The translations under genes and the position numbers were made by a program. A stretch of DNA of 64,000 nucleotides from assembly GCA_949948715.1 (NCBI GenBank), contig CATLGW010000005.1, forward strand, positions 1-64,000. Reading direction: 5' to 3'. The notes beneath the pieces are model-generated. The model was given only the letters and a program-made list of their open reading frames with translations, was not told where the DNA came from and did no database searches. Position 1 is the stretch's first letter, and every line of letters starts with the position of its first letter. The stretch comes from an uncultured Lachnospiraceae bacterium (lineage in GTDB: Bacteria > Bacillota > Clostridia > Lachnospirales > Lachnospiraceae). Below are positions 18,678-26,421 of this stretch, in pieces.

Positions 18678-19954
18678 GGAAATATGTGAAGGCTCTGACT
18701 AACCTGGCGGTGGCCCTGGTGGTCTTTCTGCTGGTTGTCCTGCTGCTGCCCAGGCTTTTGATTTTCTTCTCGCCCTTTGTGGCAGGGTGGCTGATCGCGT
18801 GGATTGCGTCGCCGTTAGTGCGTTTCTTTGAGGAGCGGCTCAAGATCAAGCGTAAGGCGGGGAGCGCTTTTGTGATCATAGTGGTGATCGGGCTGGTGGT
18901 GTTCACCATCTACCTGGTGGGCGCCAGACTGGTGCATGAGGTGGGAGGCCTGGTCCAGGAGCTGCCCGAGATGTGGAAGGGAGCGGAGGAGGACTTCGCG
19001 GAAATCGGCAGAAATCTGGAGGTGGTGTACAACAGGCTTCCCCTGGATGTGAGGATAAAGCTCACGGAGTTATCGGATCAGGTGGGAAGCTATATGGGAG
19101 ACATCCTGGGCGAGCTCAGCAGTCCGACCATTGCGGCAGTGGGAAATTTTGCCATGCGTCTGCCCTCCGTGATCATCGCTGTAATCATGGCTCTTCTTTC
19201 CGCCTATTTTTTTGTGGCGGAGAAGAATACGGTAATGGAGTGGCTGAGGAGACATCTCCCGGCGGCGGTTATGTCCCGCTACCGCATTGTGCGCCACAGT
19301 CTGGTGAAGGCGGTGGGAGGCTATCTGAAGGCCCAGCTTCGCATTGAGGTGTGGATGTATCTGCTCCTGGTGATCGGACTGTCCGTGCTGCAGGTGAAGC
19401 ACACGCTGTTGATTTCCCTGGGCATTGCCTTTCTGGATATGCTGCCCTTTTTCGGAACGGGAACCGTCATGGTGCCCTGGGCGGTCATCAAGATACTCAG
19501 CGCGGACTATAAGATGGCGGTGGGGCTTCTGATCATCTGGGGGGTGGGGCAGTTGGCCAGACAGGTGATCCAGCCCAAAATAATGGGAGATTCCATGGGT
19601 ATGCCGCCCCTGCCCACTCTGATTCTCCTTTACATCGGCTACCGCTTGAGCGGTGTGCTGGGAATGATCGTGGCGGTGCCGATCGGATTGGTGGTGCTGA
19701 ATATGTATGAGGAGGGAGCCTTTGATACCACCAGGAACAGTTTTCTCATCCTTCTGTCAGGTCTCAACAGCTTCCGCAGGCTGGGTGAGGAGGATCTGAC
19801 CGTAGTGCGGGAGATGCAGGCCAGGGAGCGTCAGAAATTCCGCGAGCTGGAGGAGCTTAACTCCCAGGAGCGCAGAGAGAGGGAGGAGCGCCGCATACAG
19901 GAGAGGGAGAGACGCAGGGCCGGAGGAAAACGGGGACGCGGAGGACGTAAATAA
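18674..19954 (+). CDS. AI-2E family / YtvI-like membrane protein
   Basis: A 426-residue integral membrane protein with about eight hydrophobic segments and the conserved stretch QPKIMGDSMGMPPLPTLILLYIGYRLSGVLGMIVAVPI near the end. That places it in the AI-2E transporter-like family, to which the sporulation protein YtvI belongs. The last 60 residues are a highly charged, arginine- and glutamate-rich coiled-coil-like tail ending GGKRGRGGRK, which is unusual. It overlaps engB by four bases. The transported substrate is unknown. Confidence 0.85.
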   Translation: MRKYVKALTNLAVALVVFLLVVLLLPRLLIFFSPFVAGWLIAWIASPLVRFFEERLKIKRKAGSAFVIIVVIGLVVFTIYLVGARLVHEVGGLVQELPEMWKGAEEDFAEIGRNLEVVYNRLPLDVRIKLTELSDQVGSYMGDILGELSSPTIAAVGNFAMRLPSVIIAVIMALLSAYFFVAEKNTVMEWLRRHLPAAVMSRYRIVRHSLVKAVGGYLKAQLRIEVWMYLLLVIGLSVLQVKHTLLISLGIAFLDMLPFFGTGTVMVPWAVIKILSADYKMAVGLLIIWGVGQLARQVIQPKIMGDSMGMPPLPTLILLYIGYRLSGVLGMIVAVPIGLVVLNMYEEGAFDTTRNSFLILLSGLNSFRRLGEEDLTVVREMQARERQKFRELEELNSQERREREERRIQERERRRAGGKRGRGGRK

Positions 19955-19977
19955 AATAAAGATTTTTTGAAACTTTT

Positions 19978-20018
19978 TGCCTTCAAAATGAGTCTATTAT
20001 TTTGAAGGCATTATTTTT
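19978..20018 (+). terminator. Terminator after the YtvI-like gene
   Basis: A perfect 12-bp stem TGCCTTCAAAAT (19978-19989) / ATTTTGAAGGCA (19999-20010) is followed by TTATTTTT. Confidence 0.85.
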
Positions 20019-20160
20019 ATGAAAATAAATAATTCTTATAAAATATGATGCAAAAAGTTTGCAAACAAGTATTAGAATGGGAACTGTCATAAAAACAAGA
20101 AAAGGGTCTTACTTTGGATATAGATTTGGATTTCTGAATTAAAGGAAAGGAGTATGCGAA

Positions 20161-20859
20161 ATGACAAAGACTATTTTGGTGTTTAACAACAGTACGGGGA
20201 TTATGGACCGTATGGCGCCCCTGTTTACGGGAGAGGGCCTGAAAATGGTTCAGGTGTCCACCGTGGAGGAATTACATCAGAACCTGGAGCGAAAGACGGT
20301 TCATTTGATGCTGATAGATGTGGAATTGGAGGCGGAGGGCTGGGGCAACGGCATTGAGCTGATCGCGGGACTGCGAAAGAGAAGCAGCGTTCCCATTATC
20401 ATAGTTTCCCGCCAGACGGCGGAAACCGCCAAGATTATGGCTTTAAACTCCGGCGCGGACGATTATGTGACGGTGAGCTGTAATCCCCTGGAGCTCCTGG
20501 CACGGGTGAAATCTCAGCTTCGCCGCTACACCCAGCTTGTGAATGTGCGGGAGACCATAAACTGTATCTACAGGATAGACGGCCTTGAGGTAAACGATGT
20601 GCAGAGGACCGTTTATGTGGACGGCCGGGAGGTGAAGCTGACCCCCATCGAGTATAAGATTCTGCGGCTTTTGGTACAGGAGAGGGGAAAGGTACTCTCC
20701 ATCAGTCAGATTTACGAGTCCATCTGGCATATGCAGGCCATCGGCGCGGACAACACCATCGCCGTACATATCCGTCACATCCGTGAGAAGATTGAGAATA
20801 ATCCCAGGGAGCCCAGGTATCTGAAGGTGGTGTGGGGAACCGGGTACAAGGTGGGTTGA
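20161..20859 (+). CDS. Atypical OmpR-type response regulator (orphan)
   Basis: A 232-residue DNA-binding regulator with an N-terminal receiver domain (1-120) and a C-terminal winged helix (about 135-232; KLTPIEYKILRLL, NTIAVHIRHIREKIE, VVWGTGYKV). The receiver keeps Asp53 (LIDVE). The acidic pair that binds magnesium is replaced by Asn9-Asn10, and the conserved lysine after GADDY is replaced (TVS instead of TKP). Normal phosphorylation is therefore doubtful. No histidine kinase gene is next to it. AAAGGAG precedes ATG 20161. Confidence 0.88.
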   Translation: MTKTILVFNNSTGIMDRMAPLFTGEGLKMVQVSTVEELHQNLERKTVHLMLIDVELEAEGWGNGIELIAGLRKRSSVPIIIVSRQTAETAKIMALNSGADDYVTVSCNPLELLARVKSQLRRYTQLVNVRETINCIYRIDGLEVNDVQRTVYVDGREVKLTPIEYKILRLLVQERGKVLSISQIYESIWHMQAIGADNTIAVHIRHIREKIENNPREPRYLKVVWGTGYKVG

Positions 20860-20884
20860 CAAACCTCGGACAGGCCTGTAAGAT
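20856..20884 (+). promoter_or_regulatory. Sigma-A promoter of the TraX-like gene
   Basis: TTGACA (20856-20861) and TAAGAT (20879-20884), 17 bp apart, begin at the stop codon of the response regulator gene. Confidence 0.6.
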
Positions 20885-20925
20885 AAAAATGTAATAATTT
20901 CGGGCGGAAAGACGAGGTATCCAGA

Positions 20926-21750
20926 ATGGAAAGTTTGCAGGCAGAGGAAAAAGCCGGGGAGCAGCAGCCCCAGGCGGTGCGGGGAGGGCTCTCCGGAAGT
21001 ACGCTGAAATTGATTGCTGTGATCACCATGCTCATCGACCATATCGGCGCAACGGTGTTTGCCAGAATGATTATCACAGGCAGCTATAGGTTTGGACCGG
21101 GACACACCGCTGTGGTGGAGGACCACGCTGCCCTCTATATGGTCTATACGACCATGCGGCTCGTCGGAAGGATTGCCTTTCCGATCTACTGCTTTCTTCT
21201 GGTGGAGGGCTTTCAGAAGACCCGCAATGTGAAGAAATATGCCCTGCGGCTGGGAGCGTTTGCTTTGGTGTCGGAGCTTCCCTTTGATCTGGCCTTTAAT
21301 GCCAAAGTCTTGGAGTTTGGCTATCAAAACGTGTTTTTTACTCTCTTTCTGGGTCTGCTTGCCATGATGGCGGTGGACTGGGTGACGAAGAGGAGCTGGA
21401 CGGAAAACAGGGTTCTGAACGATGTTCTGCGCTATGGGCTGGCGGCCCTTGCCATCGGGGCCGGGGGAATGGCGGCCATGGCCCTTAGGACGGATTACGG
21501 CGCCACAGGGGTGGCTTGCATTATGATTCTGTATGTCACCAGAAGGAAAAAGCCGGTGCAGATGGCGGCGGGAGCCGTTTCCTTTTTCTGGGAGGTGCCC
21601 GCGCCCCTCGCCTTTCTGCCCATAGCGTTCTACAACGGAAAGAGAGGACTCAATCTGAAGTACCTCTTTTATGTGTTCTATCCGGCGCATCTTTTGATTC
21701 TGTATCTGGTATGCGCAGTTCTGGGATTTGGGGGAGTGCCCGTCGTATGA
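20926..21750 (+). CDS. TraX-like membrane protein
   Basis: A 274-residue protein with about eight hydrophobic segments. The conserved pattern of the TraX/acyltransferase-like family is visible: STLKLIAVITMLIDHIGA, MRLVGRIAFPIYCFLLVEGF, and LRLGAFALVSELPFDLAF. TraX in conjugative plasmids acetylates pilin; chromosomal relatives in clostridia have no settled function. There are no conjugation genes around it. Confidence 0.75.
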   Translation: MESLQAEEKAGEQQPQAVRGGLSGSTLKLIAVITMLIDHIGATVFARMIITGSYRFGPGHTAVVEDHAALYMVYTTMRLVGRIAFPIYCFLLVEGFQKTRNVKKYALRLGAFALVSELPFDLAFNAKVLEFGYQNVFFTLFLGLLAMMAVDWVTKRSWTENRVLNDVLRYGLAALAIGAGGMAAMALRTDYGATGVACIMILYVTRRKKPVQMAAGAVSFFWEVPAPLAFLPIAFYNGKRGLNLKYLFYVFYPAHLLILYLVCAVLGFGGVPVV

Positions 21751-21761
21751 CGGAATGCCTG

Positions 21762-21790
21762 TTGACTATCGAAGCGGGAGCGTGTACAAT
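21762..21790 (+). promoter_or_regulatory. Sigma-A promoter of the GH105 gene
   Basis: TTGACT (21762-21767) and TACAAT (21785-21790), 17 bp apart, 41 bp before the GH105 start. Confidence 0.7.
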
Positions 21791-21831
21791 GACAGTAAAC
21801 ATGAACCCAGAGGAAACGGAGGACATCGGCC

Positions 21832-22974
21832 ATGCAGATGCCAATTTTTGAGAGGTATATAGACGAGTTGATAGAGAACAGCACCATCGACATTCCCGTC
21901 TGGAATATAGAGAAGGCCAAAGAGGGAAAGGCCGTGGGCTGGAATTACATAGACGGATGTATGATTCTGGCGCTGTTAGAGATCTATCAGGCCACGGGGG
22001 AGGAGAAGTACTATCGGTTTGCCGACGCTTTTATCGACGCCAGGGTGCTGGAGGACGGCACGATCAAGAATTACTCCGTGGAGGAATACAACATTGACAA
22101 TGTGAACGCGGGCAAGACCCTATTTGCGCTCTATGAGCTGAACGGGAAGGAGAAATACAGAAAGGCCATCGATCTGATCTACAGTCAGGTTCGCAACCAG
22201 CCCCGTACCCAGGAGGGGAATTTCTGGCATAAGAAGATTTATCCCAACCAGGTGTGGCTGGACGGTATGTATATGGGCCAGCCCTTCTACATGGAATATG
22301 AGACCAAGTTCAACGGTAAGAAGAATTACAACGATATTTTCAGGCAGTTCGGGAATGTGATCAGATGTATGCGGGACCCGCAGACAGGGCTTTATTATCA
22401 CGGCTACGACGCCTCCCGGAAAGTGTTCTGGTGCGACAAGGAGACGGGGCTGTCCAGGAATTTCTGGCTCAGAGCGCTGGGCTGGTATTCCATGGCGCTT
22501 TTGGATACCCTGAACAAATGCGAGCCGGACGAGAGTTGTCAGGGGGAGTATGACCGCCTGAAGGAGGCGTTTTTGGATCTCATAGATTCCATGCTGAAGT
22601 TTCAGGACGAGAGCGGGATGTGGTATCAGCTTCCGGCTCTGGCCGGCAGGGAGCCCAACTATCTGGAGACCAGCGGGAGCGCCATCATGGCTTACAGCCT
22701 CTTGAAGGGAGTGAGGCAGGGAGTTCTGCCCCAGAGCTACAGGGAGCATGGTCTGAAGGCGTTTCAGGGCATCTGCGACCGGTATCTGAAGGAGACGGAT
22801 GGACATCTGGGGCTGGGAGGCATCTGTCTGGTGGCAGGCTTGGGACCGGAGGATAATCCCAGGAGGGACGGCAGCTTTGAATACTATATGTCGGAGCCCA
22901 TTGTGGAGAACGACGCCAAGGGCGTGGGGCCGTTGCTTTTAGCGTACACGGAGCTGCGCAGGCTGCCCGGCTGA
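21832..22974 (+). CDS. Glycoside hydrolase family 88/105, unsaturated glycuronyl (rhamnogalacturonyl) hydrolase
   Basis: A 380-residue alpha/alpha-barrel enzyme without a signal peptide, so it acts in the cytoplasm on short unsaturated oligosaccharides left by pectin or glycan lyases. Typical stretches are WNYIDGCMILALLEIYQATGEEKY, VWLDGMYMGQPFYMEYE with the likely catalytic Asp, and a final SGSAIMAYSLLKGVR and YMSEPIVENDAKGVGPLLLA. The preference between rhamnogalacturonan and other uronides is not certain. GGAGGACATC lies before ATG 21832. Confidence 0.88.
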   Translation: MQMPIFERYIDELIENSTIDIPVWNIEKAKEGKAVGWNYIDGCMILALLEIYQATGEEKYYRFADAFIDARVLEDGTIKNYSVEEYNIDNVNAGKTLFALYELNGKEKYRKAIDLIYSQVRNQPRTQEGNFWHKKIYPNQVWLDGMYMGQPFYMEYETKFNGKKNYNDIFRQFGNVIRCMRDPQTGLYYHGYDASRKVFWCDKETGLSRNFWLRALGWYSMALLDTLNKCEPDESCQGEYDRLKEAFLDLIDSMLKFQDESGMWYQLPALAGREPNYLETSGSAIMAYSLLKGVRQGVLPQSYREHGLKAFQGICDRYLKETDGHLGLGGICLVAGLGPEDNPRRDGSFEYYMSEPIVENDAKGVGPLLLAYTELRRLPG

Positions 22975-22990
22975 GTCCTGGAGGAAATAA

Positions 22991-23032
22991 AATGACGCAC
23001 CTGCGGCAAAGTCGCAGGTGCGTCATTATTTT
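22991..23032. terminator. Bidirectional terminator between GH105 and the cold-shock gene
   Basis: A perfect 15-bp stem (22991-23005 / 23013-23027) with a 7-base loop. T-rich tails lie on both sides in the respective directions, so it serves both converging genes. Confidence 0.85.
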
Positions 23033-23041
23033 GGCTTTCGC

Positions 23042-23257
23042 TTAAGCAACTACGGTAACATTGGTAGCGCGTACCTTGCTGCTGTTCTGAGGATCGGTCT
23101 CGGTGTCAAAGGTCACCTTCTGGCCCTCTTCCAGGGACTTGAAACCATCAGCATTGATAGCGGAGAAATGTACGAACACTTCCTCTCCGTTGGAATCATT
23201 GGTGATGAAACCATAACCCTTCTGTGCGTTAAACCACTTTACTGTACCGTTATTCAT
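23042..23257 (-). CDS. Cold-shock protein, CspA family
   Basis: A 71-residue single-stranded nucleic-acid binding protein. Both RNA-binding motifs are present: KGYGFI (RNP1) and VFVHF (RNP2), in the frame [24 protein letters not shown] lies at the correct place on the minus strand. A long structured leader precedes it. Confidence 0.96.
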   Translation of the reverse strand: MNNGTVKWFNAQKGYGFITNDSNGEEVFVHFSAINADGFKSLEEGQKVTFDTETDPQNSSKVRATNVTVVA

Positions 23258-23448
23258 GTAGGTACCTCCTTTTTATAATGCGGGAAAACCCTTTTTTAGT
23301 AAGCTGAATTCTAAAACGTTTGACAAAAAAATCACATATTTTTGTAAACCATCACAAAAATCAATAATGACTTACAAAAATATGTGAGTTCAATGACTTT
23401 CATTTAGAATACATTCTGAGTATAGCATTCTCTCCACGGAAATGTCAA
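23258..23448 (-). promoter_or_regulatory. Cold-shock gene promoter and structured 5' leader
   Basis: On the minus strand TTGACA (23448-23443) and TATACT (23424-23419) are 18 bp apart. Transcription from there gives a leader of about 155 bases. The leader contains a perfect 16-bp inverted repeat, TCACATATTTTTGTAA (23332-23347) and its complement (23372-23387), around a 24-base loop. A further 8-bp pair, ATTCTAAA (23308-23315) / TTTAGAAT (23403-23410), would enclose it. A long structured leader is known for temperature control of cspA in other bacteria. Confidence 0.75.
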
Positions 23449-23550
23449 CATTTATTTTATGAAAAAGCAGGGTTTTATGCATATTTTTTTCAGACTTTGC
23501 AGAAAGTAGAAAAAGGTAGTTTAAGTCTGTTTGGATAGAGGAGAGAGAAA

Positions 23551-24426
23551 GTGTCGGATTGGTTTATGGCAGCGGCGTCAGGAATTGTGGCGATTATGGC
23601 GGGATTTTGGATCGGCCGGTGGAGCACTCCCCTGGAGGAGGGGATTTTGCAGGAAGAAGGGGAGAACGGGGGCGATTCCTCTCCCCGCGGGGAGCGCCCC
23701 GGGCAGAGGATTTCCGGGGAACGCCCCGGGCAGAGGATTTCCGGGAAGGGTTCCGGGCAGAGGATATCCGGGGAACGCCCCGGGCAGAGGATATCCGGGG
23801 AGCGCTCTGAGCAGAGGATTTCCGGGGAGCGCCCCGGGCAGAGGATTTCCGGGGAGCGCCCCGGGCAGAGAGTTTCCGGGGAGCGCTCCGGCCGGGAGGA
23901 GTCCCGGTGGGTGCGCGGCAGAGGCCGTCGGGACAGAGGGATCTATCTGGAGAACGGAAAGAAGCATATCGGCAGGGAAAAGAGAATCCCTCTGGGATGG
24001 GCCATCGGAAGCCCTGTGGAAGGGCAGGTCAGCACCTTTTACGAGGGCAGCCGAAAGGGGGCTTTAATCGACTCCGACAAGGGACAGGTGTACGCGCCCG
24101 CCTCCGGCAAGATCACCCGCCTGTATCCCATAGGAAACCGCATGACATTGTGCACGGACTCCGGAGTGGAGCTGCTTTTACAGGTGGGCGGTCCCCTGGA
24201 CGAGCTGTGCAGCGTCTACTTCCGCCCCAGAGTGGTGCAGAATGAGATTGTGGGCAAGGGGAAGCTGCTTCTGGAGTATGACAGGGACGGGCTTCTGGGG
24301 GAAGGGGCTGACACCGGGGTGTCCATCAGCGTGGAGGCCGCGGAGGATATGAGCAATATCACGGTCACAGGTCAGGAGAGCGTTAAGGTGGGGGAGGCCT
24401 TACTGTGGGTGCGGGAGTATCTGTGA
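23551..24426 (+). CDS. Membrane-anchored EIIA-Glc-like protein lacking the phosphorylation histidines, with nine-residue repeats
   Basis: The 291-residue protein has three parts. Residues 6-22 form one membrane segment. Residues 47-118 are eight nine-residue repeats of the type GERPGQRIS. Residues 150-291 follow the PTS glucose EIIA fold (GSPVEGQVSTFYEGS, DKGQVYAPASGKITRLYPIGN, SGVELLLQVG, GKGKLLLEYDRDGL). The two active-site histidines of EIIA-Glc are missing: KHAIG has become NRMTL, and the catalytic HIG has become LQVG. It therefore cannot pass phosphate in the usual way and is probably a binding or regulatory relative. The start is GTG 23551 after GGAGAGAG; ATG 23566 is an alternative. 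Confidence 0.75.
   Translation: MSDWFMAAASGIVAIMAGFWIGRWSTPLEEGILQEEGENGGDSSPRGERPGQRISGERPGQRISGKGSGQRISGERPGQRISGERSEQRISGERPGQRISGERPGQRVSGERSGREESRWVRGRGRRDRGIYLENGKKHIGREKRIPLGWAIGSPVEGQVSTFYEGSRKGALIDSDKGQVYAPASGKITRLYPIGNRMTLCTDSGVELLLQVGGPLDELCSVYFRPRVVQNEIVGKGKLLLEYDRDGLLGEGADTGVSISVEAAEDMSNITVTGQESVKVGEALLWVREYL
23689..23904 (+). repeat. Eight 27-bp tandem repeats
   Basis: Eight in-frame copies of a 27-bp unit (GGGGAGCGCCCCGGGCAGAG and seven more bases) encode GERPGQRIS with small changes (GKGSGQRIS, GERSEQRIS, GERPGQRVS, GERSGREES). Near-identical DNA copies suggest recent expansion, and copy number may vary between strains. Confidence 0.9.
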
Positions 24427-24485
24427 GGGAGAAAAACGCCCTTCCAAAAACGGTATTTGACGCATATGTTATTGTTTAAGCACAT

Positions 24486-24514
24486 TTGACTTTGACGTAG
24501 GTTTGTGAGACAAT
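24486..24514 (+). promoter_or_regulatory. Probable promoter of the GH43 gene
   Basis: TTGACT (24486-24491) and GACAAT (24509-24514) are 17 bp apart, about 40 bp before the start. Confidence 0.5.
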
Positions 24515-24554
24515 AGAAAAAAGCATCGTCAATTTTTGGAAAGGGAGGCCATTT

Positions 24555-26099
24555 ATGGACAAGTCAAAAATTTCTAAAATGTGGATTGCCGATCAGGGGG
24601 ACGGCACCTATACAAACCCGATTCTGTACACGGATTACTCGGATCCGGACGCTATCCGCGTGGGGACAGATTACTTTATGATCGCATCCAGCTTCTGCAA
24701 TACGCCGGCTGTGCCGCTTCTGCACTCAAAGGATCTGGTGAACTGGAAGGTTGTAAATTATATTATTGATAAGCTTCCCTTCCCCTATTATGATAAGCCC
24801 AAGCACGGGTGCGGTACCTGGGCGCCGTCCATCCGCTTCCACGAGGGCGTTTACTATGCGTTTATTCCCCTGCCCGACGAGGGGATTATGATGTGTAAGA
24901 CCGAGGATCCCTTCGGGAAATGGAGCGAGCCCTCCTATGTGCGCAAGGTGGTGGGCTGGATCGACCCCTGCCCTCTGTGGGACGACGACGGGAAGGCTTA
25001 TATGGCCACGGCCTTTGCCAGAAGCCGCATCGGATTTAAGAGTATGCTGTATATGTCGCCCATCGAGCCGGATTGCTCCGGAGTGCTGGACGACGGCCGG
25101 TTCATCTACGACGGCCATGAGACCCAGCCCACCATAGAGGGTCCAAAGCTGTACAAGAGAAACGGCTATTATTACATATTTGCCCCGGCGGGGGGCGTGA
25201 AGCCGGGCTGGCAGACGGTTCTGCGCTCAAAGAATATCTACGGCCCCTACGAGGAGCGTATCGTGATGCGCCAGGGGAACACATCGGTGAACGGCCCTCA
25301 CCAGGGCGCATGGGTGGACACGCCAAGCGGCGAGGATTGGTTTATCCACTTCCAGGATGTGGGAAACGCGGGCCGCATTATCCATCTGCAGCCCATGCGC
25401 TGGGAGGACGACTGGCCCATCATCGGAGTCAACGATACGGAGGGCTGCGGCGAGCCTGTGATGCGATACAAAAAGCCTGACGTGGGCGGCGTCTTTCCCG
25501 TCGACGCGCCGGAGGACAGTGATTTCTTCGAGGGGGACAGGCTGGGACTGCAGTGGCAGTGGAACGCCAACTACAGGGAGGAATGGTATCATGTGGGCGG
25601 AGGGAAGCTGACGCTGTACTCTCAGATTTCCGATGAGGCGTCCCAGCTCTGCGATGTGAAGAATCTTCTGATCCAGAAATGGCCGGCCCCGGAGTTTCGG
25701 ATCACCACCTGCCTCCATCTGGGGCAGATGAAGGACGGGGATGTGGCCGGGCTGGTATCTCAGTGCGGGCATTACACCGGTCTGATGGTTGTGAAGGAGG
25801 GGGACAGACTTGCCCTGCAGCAGCGCACCGGGCATTGGACCAAGGACGACGAGGTGCGGGAGAAGCTGGGGGAGGTGACCCAGGATACGGTGTATCTGCG
25901 CATGACGGTAAAGGATTCCAAGACCGTGTCCTTTGAGATCGGACAGGATGAGGAGCATTTTGCCCCTGTGGGAAGCCCTGTGGAGGCCGCGCCGGGACGC
26001 TGGGTAGGTGTGAAAGCCGGATTGACCGTCTTTAATGAGAAGGGACAGACGGGGGGCAGCATCCAGGCGGATTATTTCGTGTTTGAGTCCCTGGACTGA
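24555..26099 (+). CDS. Glycoside hydrolase family 43 (beta-xylosidase / arabinofuranosidase type)
   Basis: A 514-residue enzyme with an N-terminal five-bladed propeller and a C-terminal beta-sandwich (from about 315), as in GH43 xylosidases. The three acidic residues can be seen: Asp in YSDPDAIRVG, Asp in WIDPCPLWDDDG, and Glu in TIEGPKLYKRNGYYYIF. There is no signal peptide, so it acts inside the cell on imported oligosaccharides. Substrate choice between xylosides and arabinosides is open. GGAAAGGGAGG precedes ATG 24555. Confidence 0.9.
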   Translation: MDKSKISKMWIADQGDGTYTNPILYTDYSDPDAIRVGTDYFMIASSFCNTPAVPLLHSKDLVNWKVVNYIIDKLPFPYYDKPKHGCGTWAPSIRFHEGVYYAFIPLPDEGIMMCKTEDPFGKWSEPSYVRKVVGWIDPCPLWDDDGKAYMATAFARSRIGFKSMLYMSPIEPDCSGVLDDGRFIYDGHETQPTIEGPKLYKRNGYYYIFAPAGGVKPGWQTVLRSKNIYGPYEERIVMRQGNTSVNGPHQGAWVDTPSGEDWFIHFQDVGNAGRIIHLQPMRWEDDWPIIGVNDTEGCGEPVMRYKKPDVGGVFPVDAPEDSDFFEGDRLGLQWQWNANYREEWYHVGGGKLTLYSQISDEASQLCDVKNLLIQKWPAPEFRITTCLHLGQMKDGDVAGLVSQCGHYTGLMVVKEGDRLALQQRTGHWTKDDEVREKLGEVTQDTVYLRMTVKDSKTVSFEIGQDEEHFAPVGSPVEAAPGRWVGVKAGLTVFNEKGQTGGSIQADYFVFESLD

Positions 26100-26127
26100 G
26101 AGGAGGCAAAGGATTCGGAAATACCTC

Positions 26128-26421
26128 TTGCTTTTTCTCCTCCTGTCCGCTATAATGAGGTACAAGATATAGGAGTTGTTGAGATTTTTATCACTAAATC
26201 TAGTGCCTGTGCTTGGGAGGAATGGACGAGGGGTACGAACCGGAGGACTTTGCCCCGCGTATCCCGGATTTCACGGGCTGATTGGGGCTGTCGCAAGAAG
26301 CGCGCATACAACATAGGGAGAGTTAGGGTCTGAAAAGCTTTGATGTGTTGTGTGCTTTCCGCTTTTTGCGGCATTTCTCAATTTATTTAAGTCACGGCAA
26401 AGCCGTGACATGGAGGTTAGC
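26128..26421 (+). promoter_or_regulatory. Promoter and long structured leader of nrdD (identity unknown)
   Basis: TTGCTT (26128-26133) and perfect TATAAT (26151-26156) are 17 bp apart, giving a leader of about 260 bases before nrdD. Pairings that can be seen are GGGGTACG/CGTATCCC around 26230-26266, an 11-bp pair GCATACAACAT/ATGTGTTGTGTGC around 26305-26354, a small CCGC/GCGG loop near 26360-26372, and a perfect 8-bp hairpin GTCACGGC/GCCGTGAC (26391-26409) directly before the GGAGG of nrdD. It matches no riboswitch core that I recognise. A separate small RNA such as 6S RNA is another possibility. Confidence 0.5.

Noticed and set aside
20926..21750. Conjugative element, because of the TraX-like gene
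   Set aside because: No other conjugation, relaxase or integration gene is near; TraX-like genes are common on clostridial chromosomes.
23689..23904. CRISPR-like repeat array
   Set aside because: The 27-bp units are directly adjacent, without spacers, and read in frame as protein repeats.
26222..26281. A 19-codon open frame in the nrdD leader (MDEGYEPEDFAPRIPDFTG)
   Set aside because: GGGAGG is only one base before the ATG, too close for normal initiation, and the bases also take part in likely RNA pairing. A leader peptide is possible but not supported.
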